A DNA stretch of 36,929 nt from Gammaproteobacteria bacterium (lineage in GTDB: Bacteria; Pseudomonadota; Gammaproteobacteria; Xanthomonadales; Marinicellaceae): contig JAUIGR010000024.1 of assembly GCA_030430025.1 (NCBI GenBank), forward strand, positions 1 to 36,929. Reading direction: 5' to 3'. Positions 25,313 to 33,771 of the stretch are shown here, piece after piece; within the stretch, counting starts at the first letter, position 1; each line of letters starts with the position of its first letter. Under the pieces are notes generated by a model. That model saw nothing but the letters and a program-made list of their open reading frames with translations, did no database searches and had not been told where the DNA came from. The position numbers and the translations under genes are program-made.

Positions 25313-26650
25313 TTAATTAAAACCATCAGCAAAGATCAGATCAGATGTAATCATTGGAGCAACCGGTTCCGGCGCAGTGATGCCGCCCACAGCAATTGTA
25401 GTCTGTACCTGATAACTGGAACCCGCCACCAAAGGACCACTGAACCACTGAAAGGCCGTACCAACATTAGCAGGTCCGTAGCCATCACCCCATACATTCG
25501 ATAAATCATCAATGGTACCATCATTGAGTTTATCAGCTAAAACATCGCCGGAGTTTATTTCATAGTTCTCATTGCCTGTTGCTCGAAATTCTGCTTGGTA
25601 AGTATCATCTTCATCTACTTGGATGATGTGACTGGGATCATTGTTGATCAATTGTGCTGTATCATTGTCATCGACTGGTTCATTATAATCATGATTCACA
25701 CCAAAGAAAGCAGAGTTAAATAAACTGATGTCGATGTCATTTGCCGTTACATTCGTGATTTTCATGGTACTGGTTATAATGGCTTCATCAGGGTTAAGGC
25801 CTGTTTGGTCAATGACATGGGTCAAATCGGCTCTGAAGCCTTTACCATCAACATCTAACCAAGTCATGGTCACCGCATCACCCCCATCACTGTAAATGGC
25901 ATAATCTGGATATAAAATTGGATATTCTCTGGTATCACTAGCTAATCGATATCTCCAGGTCGTAACAGCACGATAATATACATCCGTTTCAAGCCTATGG
26001 CTAATACCATCATATTGTATATTATAGCTGGCCTCACCATCATTGATCTGTCCTTTAATTCGGTTTATCAGCAATTGTGCAGCAGAGACATGGCCTGTAT
26101 CAACGGCTGCGTTATCATAAACATACAATGTCCAAGTACCATTGGGATTTGCTACCTCACTGAATACTTCATTCATTGAGGTATTCAGTCCTGGATCGGC
26201 TTCGCCTCCTATTGTCGTGGTCCGATAATTAGCATGAGGTAATACCTCTTGACTACTCAAATTTGCAGCCACTATCCACCAATTGTTTAAAAAGTAATCA
26301 GAGGCTTGATCACTGAAAATGTATAGATCATCTAGATTACTAGAGTCCCCAAGACATTCACCTTCCAATGCACCTGTTTTCCCAAAGATAACATGTCGGG
26401 TAAAATCAGGGGCTTCTAGTTCGACTATTAAGTCACCCACCCAAGAATGTTGAATATCAAGAGTTAATTCAACTCTGTTGAGCTCAGTAACAGCTGTTAC
26501 ATCAAAGGTGATCGCTAACGGCTCTCCTGATATGCCACAGTCACCCGGGCCATCAGGAATCGCACCATTACCAGGAATCGATCCTTCAAATTCAAATGCG
26601 TTGACTATTTGAATGCAGCATAATGTAATCAATATGTATTTTTTCATCAT
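25313..26650 (-). CDS. Secreted P-domain protein with C-terminal FADGF tail
   Basis: A 445-residue exported protein of unknown function. A signal peptide (MMKKYILITLCCIQIVNA) is followed by a domain of about 150 residues resembling the P/Homo B domain of proprotein convertases: VELTLDIQHSWVGDLIVELEAPD near the start and NPNGTWTLYVYDNAAVDTGHVSAAQLLI near the end. In bacteria such domains usually trail secreted proteases, but no protease catalytic domain is visible here. The second half is a beta-rich region with a segment (TMKITNVTANDIDISLFNSAF) like proteins carrying repeated surface-type folds. The C-terminus is DLIFADGFN, the same tail type as the nearby beta-helix protein. The start is ATG 26650 or 26647; the upstream TTG is disfavoured. 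Confidence 0.82.
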   Translation of the reverse strand: MMKKYILITLCCIQIVNAFEFEGSIPGNGAIPDGPGDCGISGEPLAITFDVTAVTELNRVELTLDIQHSWVGDLIVELEAPDFTRHVIFGKTGALEGECLGDSSNLDDLYIFSDQASDYFLNNWWIVAANLSSQEVLPHANYRTTTIGGEADPGLNTSMNEVFSEVANPNGTWTLYVYDNAAVDTGHVSAAQLLINRIKGQINDGEASYNIQYDGISHRLETDVYYRAVTTWRYRLASDTREYPILYPDYAIYSDGGDAVTMTWLDVDGKGFRADLTHVIDQTGLNPDEAIITSTMKITNVTANDIDISLFNSAFFGVNHDYNEPVDDNDTAQLINNDPSHIIQVDEDDTYQAEFRATGNENYEINSGDVLADKLNDGTIDDLSNVWGDGYGPANVGTAFQWFSGPLVAGSSYQVQTTIAVGGITAPEPVAPMITSDLIFADGFN

Positions 26651-26846
26651 TTTTTCCAATAGTTAAGTATTACTACCATCGAAATTATGATCATGAACAG
26701 TTCATGAAAATTGCCATTTTTCTGTGAACTTTTTCACATTTTGGAGATTAAACTTTAAAACCATACAAAAAATTTGGAAACAGTCTAATACAGCAATCTA
26801 ATTTAAGTTCCGATAATGGCTAACTTTTATTCGTGGAAACTATACA

Positions 26847-28232
26847 ATGCGGTTTATGTCGAGAGTCAACCCAACATTGGACCCAAAAGTATGCCGTCAG
26901 GCACGTTTAGCGCGTGATGCGCGTTTTGATGGCTGTTTTTTTGTAGCCGTTAAGACAACGGGCATTTACTGTCGATGCATCTGCCCTGCGATACCACCCA
27001 AGGAAGGCAATGTTATTTATTTTGAACATGCAGTAACAGCATCTGACGCTGGCTTCCGACCTTGTTTACGTTGTCGACCTGACAGTGCGCCCCACTCAGC
27101 TGCTTGGATAGGTAGTCATGCGGTACTCAAGCGTTCATTGCGTTTGATTGATGGCGGTTATCTGCAAACTCATACATTGGCCGAGTTAGCTGAACACATA
27201 TCTATTAGTGATCGCTATTTACGCCAATTGTTTATTAAACAATTAGGCGTGTCACCCAAGCAATATGCGTTGCATCAACAATGTTTACTAGCCAAGCAAC
27301 TATTGCATCAAAGTCAATTGCCTATTAAAGATGTCGCAATAGCCAGTGGTTTTAACAGTGTCCGTCGATTCAACGACTGCTTTAGCAAAACCATCAAACT
27401 AACACCGAGTCAAATCCGCAAGACAGAAGGCACCGACTCACAGGGCTTGCAATTAAAATTGCACTACAGACCACCCTATGATTGGCCAAGAATGCAGGCT
27501 TTTTTGGCCAATAGAATAATTGATGGTCTAGAGTGGTCGGATAAAAACCATTATGGAAGAACATTCATAATCAATGGCAGTCATGGTCAGTTCACTGCAA
27601 CCCACGACAGTGAACAACATGCTTTTGTGGTCGACTTACAGCTCGAAGACTTAAGCCAATTGCAGACAGTGGTACATAATGTTCGCCGACTTTTGGACTT
27701 GGATGTCGACATACTTACCATTTCAGACGTATTGAGAACTCATTACAATAAAGAATTGAACATCTATGATGGTTTACGTTTACCAGGTATTTGGAGTTTG
27801 TTTGAAGCCGGCATTAGGGCGATTTTGGGCCAGCAGGTCAGCGTTAAAGCAGCCCGATCATTAGTGACTCAAGTAGTTCAGAACCTTGGCTGTTCGATTG
27901 GAAATCAGTGGTTCTTTCCAACACCAGAAGCATTGACAATGAGTGATTTGTCTTTTATCAAAATACCTAACAGCCGCAAACAAACACTACACAACTTAGC
28001 CAATCATTTTGTCAATCGCCCTCAAGAAGCATGCGATCCAAACACATGGTTGGCATTAAAAGGCATTGGTCTCTGGACAGTTGATTATGCCAAAATGCGG
28101 GGATTAAGTGAGCCAGACATCTATTTAGGTGGCGATTTGGGCATTCAAAAAGCCATGACTAACAAAATCCTAAACCCTCAAGCTGCAAAACCATGGCGCA
28201 GCTATTTAACTTTTCAACTATGGAATCAATAA
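26847..28232 (+). CDS. Ada zinc domain/AraC HTH/AlkA glycosylase fusion
   Basis: A 461-residue protein that combines alkylation sensing with base excision. Residues 1-85 hold the Ada N-terminal zinc domain (TTGIYCRCICP and GFRPCLRCRPD), which accepts methyl groups from phosphotriesters. Residues about 95-190 form an AraC-type helix-turn-helix (ISDRYLRQLFIKQLGVSPKQY; IKDVAIASGFNSVRRFNDCF). Residues about 205-461 form an AlkA-like 3-methyladenine glycosylase with its helix-hairpin-helix (LALKGIGLWTVDYAKM) and probable catalytic Asp in YLGGDLGIQKA. This domain order is known in other bacteria. ATG 26847 has GGAA 8 nt ahead; ATG 26856 is possible. ogt follows in the same operon. Methylation of the zinc-site cysteine probably activates its own operon, as in Ada. 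Confidence 0.93.
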   Translation: MRFMSRVNPTLDPKVCRQARLARDARFDGCFFVAVKTTGIYCRCICPAIPPKEGNVIYFEHAVTASDAGFRPCLRCRPDSAPHSAAWIGSHAVLKRSLRLIDGGYLQTHTLAELAEHISISDRYLRQLFIKQLGVSPKQYALHQQCLLAKQLLHQSQLPIKDVAIASGFNSVRRFNDCFSKTIKLTPSQIRKTEGTDSQGLQLKLHYRPPYDWPRMQAFLANRIIDGLEWSDKNHYGRTFIINGSHGQFTATHDSEQHAFVVDLQLEDLSQLQTVVHNVRRLLDLDVDILTISDVLRTHYNKELNIYDGLRLPGIWSLFEAGIRAILGQQVSVKAARSLVTQVVQNLGCSIGNQWFFPTPEALTMSDLSFIKIPNSRKQTLHNLANHFVNRPQEACDPNTWLALKGIGLWTVDYAKMRGLSEPDIYLGGDLGIQKAMTNKILNPQAAKPWRSYLTFQLWNQ

Positions 28233-28234
28233 CT

Positions 28235-28702
28235 ATGTTTTATGATCATCTAGCAAGCCCCATAGGTCTGATCGAAATCACAGCCTCATCTACGGGCGTA
28301 CAAAGTGTTTACTTTGTAGACAAGATAGAAAATCCAGACAATAGCAACCAGTGGAGTCAACAATGTAAAAGAGAGCTTCAGGCATATTTTTCAGCTCAGC
28401 TACAACATTTTTCAGTTCCTCTCGACCAAAATGGTACTGACTTCCAAAAACAAGTGTGGGAGGCCTTATTAACAGTCGAATATGGAAAAACAGCTTCTTA
28501 CTTGGAGATAGCACAAAAAATCAATAACCCCAAAGCCATCAGAGCTGTAGGTTCTGCCAATGGCAAAAATCCTTTATCGATTATTGTTCCATGCCATCGA
28601 ATCATAGGCAGCAATGGCACACTCACTGGTTATGCTGGAGGTCTAGAGCGAAAGTCTTGGTTATTACAACACGAATCACCAGAACAATTAAACTTAAGCT
28701 GA
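28235..28702 (+). CDS. ogt: Methylated-DNA-protein-cysteine methyltransferase
   Basis: A suicide repair enzyme that moves the alkyl group from O6-alkylguanine to its own cysteine. The active site IIVPCHRIIGSNGTLTGYAGG is intact, as is the DNA-binding helix with the finger arginine in NNPKAIRAVGSANGKNP. At 155 residues it matches the Ogt/MGMT family. I place the start at ATG 28235, 2 nt after the stop of the Ada/AlkA gene, with GGAA 9 nt ahead; ATG 28220 and 28193 overlap that gene and lack a ribosome binding site. Together the pair supplies the phosphotriester-sensing, base-excision and O6-guanine functions that E. coli splits between Ada and AlkA. Confidence 0.95.
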   Translation: MFYDHLASPIGLIEITASSTGVQSVYFVDKIENPDNSNQWSQQCKRELQAYFSAQLQHFSVPLDQNGTDFQKQVWEALLTVEYGKTASYLEIAQKINNPKAIRAVGSANGKNPLSIIVPCHRIIGSNGTLTGYAGGLERKSWLLQHESPEQLNLS

Positions 28703-28755
28703 ATGTTTCTAACAACATAGGTAACCTCTATCAGTTTATACTCTGACCATTTGAG

Positions 28756-28764
28756 TGCTAAAAT
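28756..28764 (+). promoter_or_regulatory. Extended -10 promoter of coq7
   Basis: TGC followed by TAAAAT (28759-28764) is an extended -10 element. Only poor -35 matches are found 17-18 bp upstream. The predicted start of transcription is 28771-28772, at the coq7 ATG. Confidence 0.5.
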
Positions 28765-28771
28765 AGGCACC

Positions 28772-29413
28772 ATGAGAAAACAAGCACATCACTGGCTCGA
28801 TGTCCTGATGATTGAACTGGATCGAGGACTTAAAACCTTAACACATAAAAGTAATCATCTTGTTCCACGACCAGGAAAGAATGAACCAGAAACAGAATTA
28901 TCTGAAGCTCGCAAACAACACACCATTGGTTTGATGCGAATTAACCATACTGGAGAAGTGTGTGCTCAAGCACTTTATAACGGACAAGCAATGCTGGCTA
29001 AAAATAGCACCACCAGGGATCACTTACTCCAAGCTGCTTCAGAAGAACAAGATCACCTGAACTGGTGTCAGGTACGATTGGATGAACTGGGTGGTAAGCC
29101 TTCCATCAGTAATCCTTTTTGGTACTTGCATTCGTTTATTTTGGGCGCTATCGCCGCCAAATTTGGTGACCCAGTGAGTTATGGTTTCGTGATGGAAACA
29201 GAACGACAAGTGGAAAACCACTTGCAAGAGCATATAGAAGACATTGGCGACTCTGATGTACGTAGCCTAAAAATTCTAAAACAGATGCAAGCTGATGAAA
29301 TTAGGCATGGTAGCCATGCACAAGCTGCTGGTGGTCTGGAGCTACCCAAACCAGTAAAAAATATCATGACAGTTATGTCGCAATTGATGAAATTGATAAG
29401 TTATAGGATCTAA
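28772..29413 (+). CDS. coq7: Demethoxyubiquinone hydroxylase Coq7
   Basis: The di-iron monooxygenase that hydroxylates 2-polyprenyl-3-methyl-6-methoxy-benzoquinol, the penultimate step of ubiquinone synthesis, at the inner membrane. The 213 residues match the long proteobacterial Coq7 form. Iron ligands are visible in the paired four-helix motifs: Glu in NHTGEVCAQALY, EEQDHLNW (ExxH), ETERQVENHL and QADEIRHG (ExxH). ATG 28772 is the family-like start (MRKQAHHWLD); TTG 28751 is not. No Shine-Dalgarno is seen. ETF-ubiquinone oxidoreductase, a quinone user, starts 3 nt downstream, so they are cotranscribed. Confidence 0.96.
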   Translation: MRKQAHHWLDVLMIELDRGLKTLTHKSNHLVPRPGKNEPETELSEARKQHTIGLMRINHTGEVCAQALYNGQAMLAKNSTTRDHLLQAASEEQDHLNWCQVRLDELGGKPSISNPFWYLHSFILGAIAAKFGDPVSYGFVMETERQVENHLQEHIEDIGDSDVRSLKILKQMQADEIRHGSHAQAAGGLELPKPVKNIMTVMSQLMKLISYRI

Positions 29414-29416
29414 AAC

Positions 29417-31078
29417 ATGAGTGAACAGCAAATCGAAAGGGAGTCCATGGAGTTTGACGTAGTGATTGTGGGTGGTGGACCATCAGGATTGGCCACTGCT
29501 TGTCGATTAGCTCAATTATCACAACAACATGATAAAGATTGGCAAATTGCTTTGGTAGAAAAAGGCTCCGAGATTGGTGCACATATTATTTCTGGCGCAG
29601 TGATCGAAACCGAAGCTTTAACTGAATTATTTCCCGATTGGAAAAATATGGGAGCACCAGTAAAAACCGCTGTCAAAAATGATGAATTTCACTATTTAAG
29701 AAGTTTAGATAAGAGCACTAAAGTGCCTCATATGTTCATTCCAAAACCAATGAGAAATCATGGCAATTACATCATTTCTCTGAGTAATTTATGCAAATGG
29801 CTAGGCGAACAAGCGGAAAATTTGGGTGTCAATATTTTTCCAGGTTTCCCAGCTGATAAGGTACTGTATGATGATCAGGGCGCGGTTCGAGGTATTGTCA
29901 CAAAAGATATGGGCATCGGTGCTGATGGTCAGCCTAAAAGTTCTTTTGAACCAGGATATGAATTATTAGCTAAGCAAACCATATTTGCTGAAGGCTGTCG
30001 TGGCTCGCTTGGCAAAGAACTCATTGCTCAATTCAACTTACAAGAGCATGCTGATCCCCAACATTATGGTATCGGTATCAAAGAAATCTGGCAAATTAAT
30101 GAAGCACACTCTGAAACAGGCAAAGTAGTCCACACACTGGGATGGCCTCTTGATAACCACACCGAAGGAGGTGGTTTTTTATATCATCTTGATAAAGGTA
30201 CTGTGGCTTTAGGGTTTGTAGTGGCTTTAAATTATCAGAACCCTTACCTTTCGCCATTTGAAACCTTTCAACAATGGAAACAAAACCCTGTCATTAAAAA
30301 CATATTGAAAGGTGGTAAGCGAATCTCATATGGTGCACGAGCCATGAATAAAGGTGGTTTTCAGTCCTTACCCAAACTGACCTTTCCTGGTGGTTTATTG
30401 GTTGGTTGCGAAGCCGGATTTTTAAATCCAGCAAAGATTAAAGGAACTCACACCGCATTAAAATCGGGAATCATCGCTGCCAATACCTTAGCTGAAGCAA
30501 TGCTCAATAACCAGGCCGAAGGAGAGCTGACTGTATATAGTAATAACATTCAATCATCGAGTATATATGCTGAACTCAAACAAAGTCGAAATTTTGAACC
30601 CGCACTGAATAAATTAGGTACATTTTGGGGTGCCGCATTTACTTTTATTGACCAGAATATTTTTCGTGGCAAGTTGCCATTCACCTGGCACAATAAAACC
30701 CCTGATCATGCCACTTTGAAACCGGCAGCTGAATGCCAACATATTGAATATCCAAGACCAGATAACGAAATTTCATTTGACCGACTTTCTTCAGTTTTCC
30801 TATCGAGTACCAACCATGAAGAAAATCAACCCTGTCATCTACAGCTTAAAGATGAGACTATCCCTTTAATGATCAACCTACCCAAATGGGCAGAGCCAGC
30901 ACAACGCTACTGCCCTGCAGCAGTTTATGAAGTGATTGAAGAAAACGATGAGCAAATTTTTAGAATCAACGCTCAAAACTGCGTACATTGTAAAACTTGT
31001 GATATAAAAGACCCTTCACAAAACATCAACTGGACAACACCAGAAGGTGCAGGCGGACCCAATTATTCAAATATGTAA
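29417..31078 (+). CDS. Electron transfer flavoprotein-ubiquinone oxidoreductase
   Basis: A membrane-attached FAD and 4Fe-4S enzyme that passes electrons from ETF, reduced by acyl-CoA dehydrogenases and others, to ubiquinone. It has 553 residues, the usual length. The FAD-binding GGGPSG lies near the N-terminus (DVVIVGGGPSGLATACRL), and the 4Fe-4S cysteines lie in YCPAAVYEV and NCVHCKTCDIKDPSQNINW at the C-terminus. ATG 29417 has AGGA 8 nt ahead; an internal ATG at 29447 with GGAG only 3 nt ahead is less likely. It is coupled to coq7 and functionally linked to fadD through beta-oxidation. The partner ETF subunits are not in the window. Confidence 0.97.
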   Translation: MSEQQIERESMEFDVVIVGGGPSGLATACRLAQLSQQHDKDWQIALVEKGSEIGAHIISGAVIETEALTELFPDWKNMGAPVKTAVKNDEFHYLRSLDKSTKVPHMFIPKPMRNHGNYIISLSNLCKWLGEQAENLGVNIFPGFPADKVLYDDQGAVRGIVTKDMGIGADGQPKSSFEPGYELLAKQTIFAEGCRGSLGKELIAQFNLQEHADPQHYGIGIKEIWQINEAHSETGKVVHTLGWPLDNHTEGGGFLYHLDKGTVALGFVVALNYQNPYLSPFETFQQWKQNPVIKNILKGGKRISYGARAMNKGGFQSLPKLTFPGGLLVGCEAGFLNPAKIKGTHTALKSGIIAANTLAEAMLNNQAEGELTVYSNNIQSSSIYAELKQSRNFEPALNKLGTFWGAAFTFIDQNIFRGKLPFTWHNKTPDHATLKPAAECQHIEYPRPDNEISFDRLSSVFLSSTNHEENQPCHLQLKDETIPLMINLPKWAEPAQRYCPAAVYEVIEENDEQIFRINAQNCVHCKTCDIKDPSQNINWTTPEGAGGPNYSNM

Positions 31079-31131
31079 TACTTTTTATAATCGTGAAACA
31101 AACCGATATTCGGGCCTGCTTTACCGATGGC

Positions 31132-31447
31132 TAATTAGTCGAACCTGAAAAATGCATAACTTATTGTTAAATATAAAGAGTTACTTCAATCTTGCACCTT
31201 TTTTCGACTTAAAAACAGGTGCCTCGATTCATTTTTATTCGCTGCTTCCATGCGGCTCTCAGTAACGTGAAAAAGTTTTCCAGAAACTTTTTTCTGGTCG
31301 ATGGTGGTATGGCACATGGAAGTGCCACCTTGAGCCGTCAGGCTCAAGTGAGGTCAAAAAACATCAGCAAAATCACACTTTTGCGGTTAAGTGTTTTTTA
31401 AACCGAATCTGAAAAAGGCCAGGATGGACTTTTTTCAGGGTTAATTA
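31132..31447 (+). repeat. MITE-like structured repeat, copy 1
   Basis: A roughly 316-bp non-coding element, about 85 % identical by eye to 33230-33547 in the same orientation. The left end TAATTAG...ACCTGAAAAA (31132-31152) and the right end TTTTTTCAGG...TAATTA (31430-31447) form an imperfect terminal inverted repeat. Inside are an outer stem CTTCCATG (31245-31252) with CATGGAAG (31315-31322), enclosing the hairpin CCAGAAA/TTTCTGG (31280-31297). A hairpin TTGAGCC-GTCA-GGCTCAA (31330-31347) and the stem CTGAAAAAG/CTTTTTTCAG (31409-31438) follow. It encodes no transposase. It lies in the 450-base gap between ETF-QO and the beta-helix gene. Confidence 0.85.
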
Positions 31448-31528
31448 ACTATTAAATTCAAAAAAAATGATCTCTTTTTAATGTTTTTTTCGTGATACAT
31501 CAAAACATATTTAATAAAGGGAAACATT

Positions 31529-33199
31529 ATGAAAAAAGTCGCATTGATCACATTCAGTTTGATGATCAGCAATCTATCTAAAGCAGGCGAAGTAGAAGTT
31601 CGCGAGCATTTACAGCTAATCGTACCTTTTCTAACAACCATTGAAAATACTGAAATAGTCAATCCAATCACTGTTGGTAATGAAGCTTCATGTGACTACA
31701 GTACTATTCAGGGTGCTATTGACGCAGGAGCTGACCAGGTCAGAATCACAGACAAAGGTGTACCCTACTATGAAAATCTAGTGATTACTGATAAGACTGT
31801 TTCCCTCAAAGGTAATTATGCTAATTGCCAAGATGCCAGTAATAACATTGAAAGTGATGTCAAAGCGATCATCGATGGCAGTCAAAATAATAGTGTTTTT
31901 TGGATAAGTACAAAAAACATCAACATGCAATACAATGCCATCAGTCATCTCATCATTCAAAATGGTACTGCTGTAAATGGTGGGGGTATAGTAATCAGCT
32001 CTCATTCAAATATTTTTGCCAGTTTGGATAATGTAGAGCTTACATCTAATGTAAGCTCACATTCCTTAGGAAATGGCTCAGCCATCTATATTTCATCACT
32101 TGGTGGAGACGATTATCTGGCCCACCTTTATGTTAAAGACAACCTAATAGCTAATAACTCCGGGGGTAGGTCTGTTATCAGCGGATCAAATCAATGGACC
32201 ATAGCGATTGATGGCAACACAACAATCAACAACAACATGAGTCGTGGCATTAATGCTGGCAGCTACAGCAAACTAACCATTTTTTCACCTGTCACCATCT
32301 CAGGTAATCAGTCAGATGTAAATGGTGGTGGATTAGCGATCAACGATAAAGTCGATCTATACGGCAAGCGCATGTGTGAGCAAGGTTATTGTTTTGGATC
32401 TAATACTCAACCGATCAGTATTATCAACAATACGACAACTGGTAACGGTGGTGGTATCTATATTCGCAACTTAAGTGGCCCTCTTGATATGCATAATGTC
32501 ACTTTCAGAGGCAATCAGGCTGCTTTAGGCGGTGCTTTTTTTATTGACTCCAATAACCAAGGAGGTTCTTTCGTCATAGACTCTAGCCATTTTGAAGCGA
32601 ACCGAGCTGATATTGGTACGATTGGTTGGATTGTTGGCAGTGAAAATCAAATTTATGCTCCACATGATGTTACTATTCAGAATGCTGTCATAACTAATAA
32701 TGGTAAAGGTGGTGTCGGTAATTATATGGATAATTATTTGTTTTATATAGATACTCGATCAGATTTGAGCTTAACTTATAACACGATAGTGGATAATCAA
32801 GTCGAAGGTCCTTTGATCTTAGCTAATAATGGCAATACTGGTGTCAATACCTCGGTATTAACAAGCATCGTCGATGAACCTAATGATTTGTTTTATGGTT
32901 CCCTCGGTTCAACATTTTATGCTGAATGTTTATTAATGCAAAACAGCAATAATTTACCAATTGCTAATCATATCATTGTTGGTGAGCCCGCATTTGTTGA
33001 CCCAGCTGCAGGTGACTATCACCTCACTAATGACTCTCCTGCTATAGATTTCTGTGGCCTGATTGTCAATGAACCCTCTACTGATAAAGACAACGTACAA
33101 CGAGGATTCAACTATCCATTAAAACCTAATGTATATGGCCCCTATGACTTAGGTGCTTACGAACTCAGTGATATTATTTTTGCAGATGATTTTGAATAA
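31529..33199 (+). CDS. Secreted right-handed beta-helix protein with FADDFE tail
   Basis: A 556-residue exported protein of unknown function. Residues 1-19 (MKKVALITFSLMISNLSKA) are a signal peptide. SCDYSTIQGAIDAGADQVRIT, about 35 residues into the mature protein, is the typical lead-in of the pectate-lyase-like/parallel beta-helix class. Many short turns follow with Asn ladders (for example NGTAVNGGGIVISSHS, NNTTTGNGGGIYIRNL, FRGNQAALGGAFFI). It has no obvious catalytic signature, so it could be an adhesin-like surface protein rather than a lyase. LGAYELSDIIFADDFE closes the protein, a variant of the IFADGF tail. AAGGGA before the ATG is the ribosome binding site. It stands alone between two copies of a structured repeat. 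Confidence 0.85.
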   Translation: MKKVALITFSLMISNLSKAGEVEVREHLQLIVPFLTTIENTEIVNPITVGNEASCDYSTIQGAIDAGADQVRITDKGVPYYENLVITDKTVSLKGNYANCQDASNNIESDVKAIIDGSQNNSVFWISTKNINMQYNAISHLIIQNGTAVNGGGIVISSHSNIFASLDNVELTSNVSSHSLGNGSAIYISSLGGDDYLAHLYVKDNLIANNSGGRSVISGSNQWTIAIDGNTTINNNMSRGINAGSYSKLTIFSPVTISGNQSDVNGGGLAINDKVDLYGKRMCEQGYCFGSNTQPISIINNTTTGNGGGIYIRNLSGPLDMHNVTFRGNQAALGGAFFIDSNNQGGSFVIDSSHFEANRADIGTIGWIVGSENQIYAPHDVTIQNAVITNNGKGGVGNYMDNYLFYIDTRSDLSLTYNTIVDNQVEGPLILANNGNTGVNTSVLTSIVDEPNDLFYGSLGSTFYAECLLMQNSNNLPIANHIIVGEPAFVDPAAGDYHLTNDSPAIDFCGLIVNEPSTDKDNVQRGFNYPLKPNVYGPYDLGAYELSDIIFADDFE

Positions 33200-33229
33200 T
33201 GTTTTACATGCATTGTAAATACATTGCAG

Positions 33230-33547
33230 TAAATAGTCGAACCTGAAAATTGCATAACTTATTGTTAAATATGAAGAGTGACATTAATCCTTGCACATTT
33301 TTTCAACCAGAAAACAGGGGGCACAAGGCATTTTTATTCGCCGCTTCCATACAGCTCTCAGGCTAACATGAAAGAGTTTTCCAGAAACTTTTTTCTGGTC
33401 GATGGTATGATAGATGGAAGTGCCACCTTGAGCCGTCAGGTTCAAGCAAGGTCAAAAAACATCAGCAAAATCACACTTCTGTGATTAAACGTTTTTTAAC
33501 CAAATCTGAAAAAGGCCAGGATGGACTTTTTCAGGGTTAGCTAATTA
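33230..33547 (+). repeat. MITE-like structured repeat, copy 2
   Basis: Partner of 31132-31447. The hairpins are conserved: CTTCCAT/ATGGAAG (33344-33350 and 33414-33420), CCAGAAA/TTTCTGG (33381-33398), TTGAGCC/GGTTCAA (33428-33445, with one C-to-T change kept as a G-U pair) and a perfect 9-bp CTGAAAAAG/CTTTTTCAG (33506-33534). The right terminal repeat (33527-33547) ends GCTAATTA. The left one starts TAAATAG, one base off copy 1. Confidence 0.85.
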
Positions 33548-33737
33548 CAATAAAGGGCACTGCTATTAATGAGGTAATTTTTCTGGCAACACCAAAAAAT
33601 AAGAGGCAAGACATGCTCTTTCAACTAAGCATAACAAATGCATATTTGGACAATTTTCTTGATTCACTTTCGTAAAGCAGCACCAATATAAAAATATTTC
33701 ATCAAAAAAAATCTTTATTTCTATGCCTAAAGTCATA
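33548..33737. other. Intergenic region before the metal-uptake genes
   Basis: AT-rich sequence with no open frame of note. I looked for a Zur- or Fur-like palindrome near the downstream promoter and saw no convincing one. Confidence 0.45.
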
Positions 33738-33765
33738 TTGTCACGCTGCTAAATTGACCTATAAT
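33738..33765 (+). promoter_or_regulatory. Sigma70-type promoter of the small CxxC gene
   Basis: TTGTCA (33738-33743), a 16-bp spacer and a consensus TATAAT (33760-33765). Seven bases beyond the -10 lies A33772, the first base of the ATG, so the transcript is predicted to be leaderless. Confidence 0.75.
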
Positions 33766-33771
33766 TGTCCT

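Larger units (their letters stand above)
31132..33547. mobile_element. Putative composite unit: two repeats enclosing a gene
   Basis: The two structured repeats lie as direct copies on either side of one secreted-protein gene. The outermost ends are mutual inverted repeats: 31132-31152 and 33527-33547 match at 17 of 21 positions. The octamer GCTAATTA occurs at both outer boundaries (31130-31137 and 33540-33547). This suggests that the gene plus repeats may move or recombine as a unit. No transposase or integrase is in the window, so any mobility would need enzymes in trans. The alternative is two independent insertions. Confidence 0.55.

Noticed and set aside
31219-31401. 60-residue frame inside repeat copy 1 (and a 68-residue partner at 33278-33484) sharing FSRNFFLVDG and GSATLSRQ
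   Set aside because: The differing codons in the shared part change amino acids, the upstream parts are unrelated, there is no ribosome binding site, and base changes respect hairpins. It is best seen as chance coding in a structured repeat.
31132-33547. Retron or integron attC interpretation of the structured repeats
   Set aside because: No reverse transcriptase or integrase gene is near, and the terminal inverted repeats with long AT-rich ends fit a MITE better. Kept only as a remote alternative.
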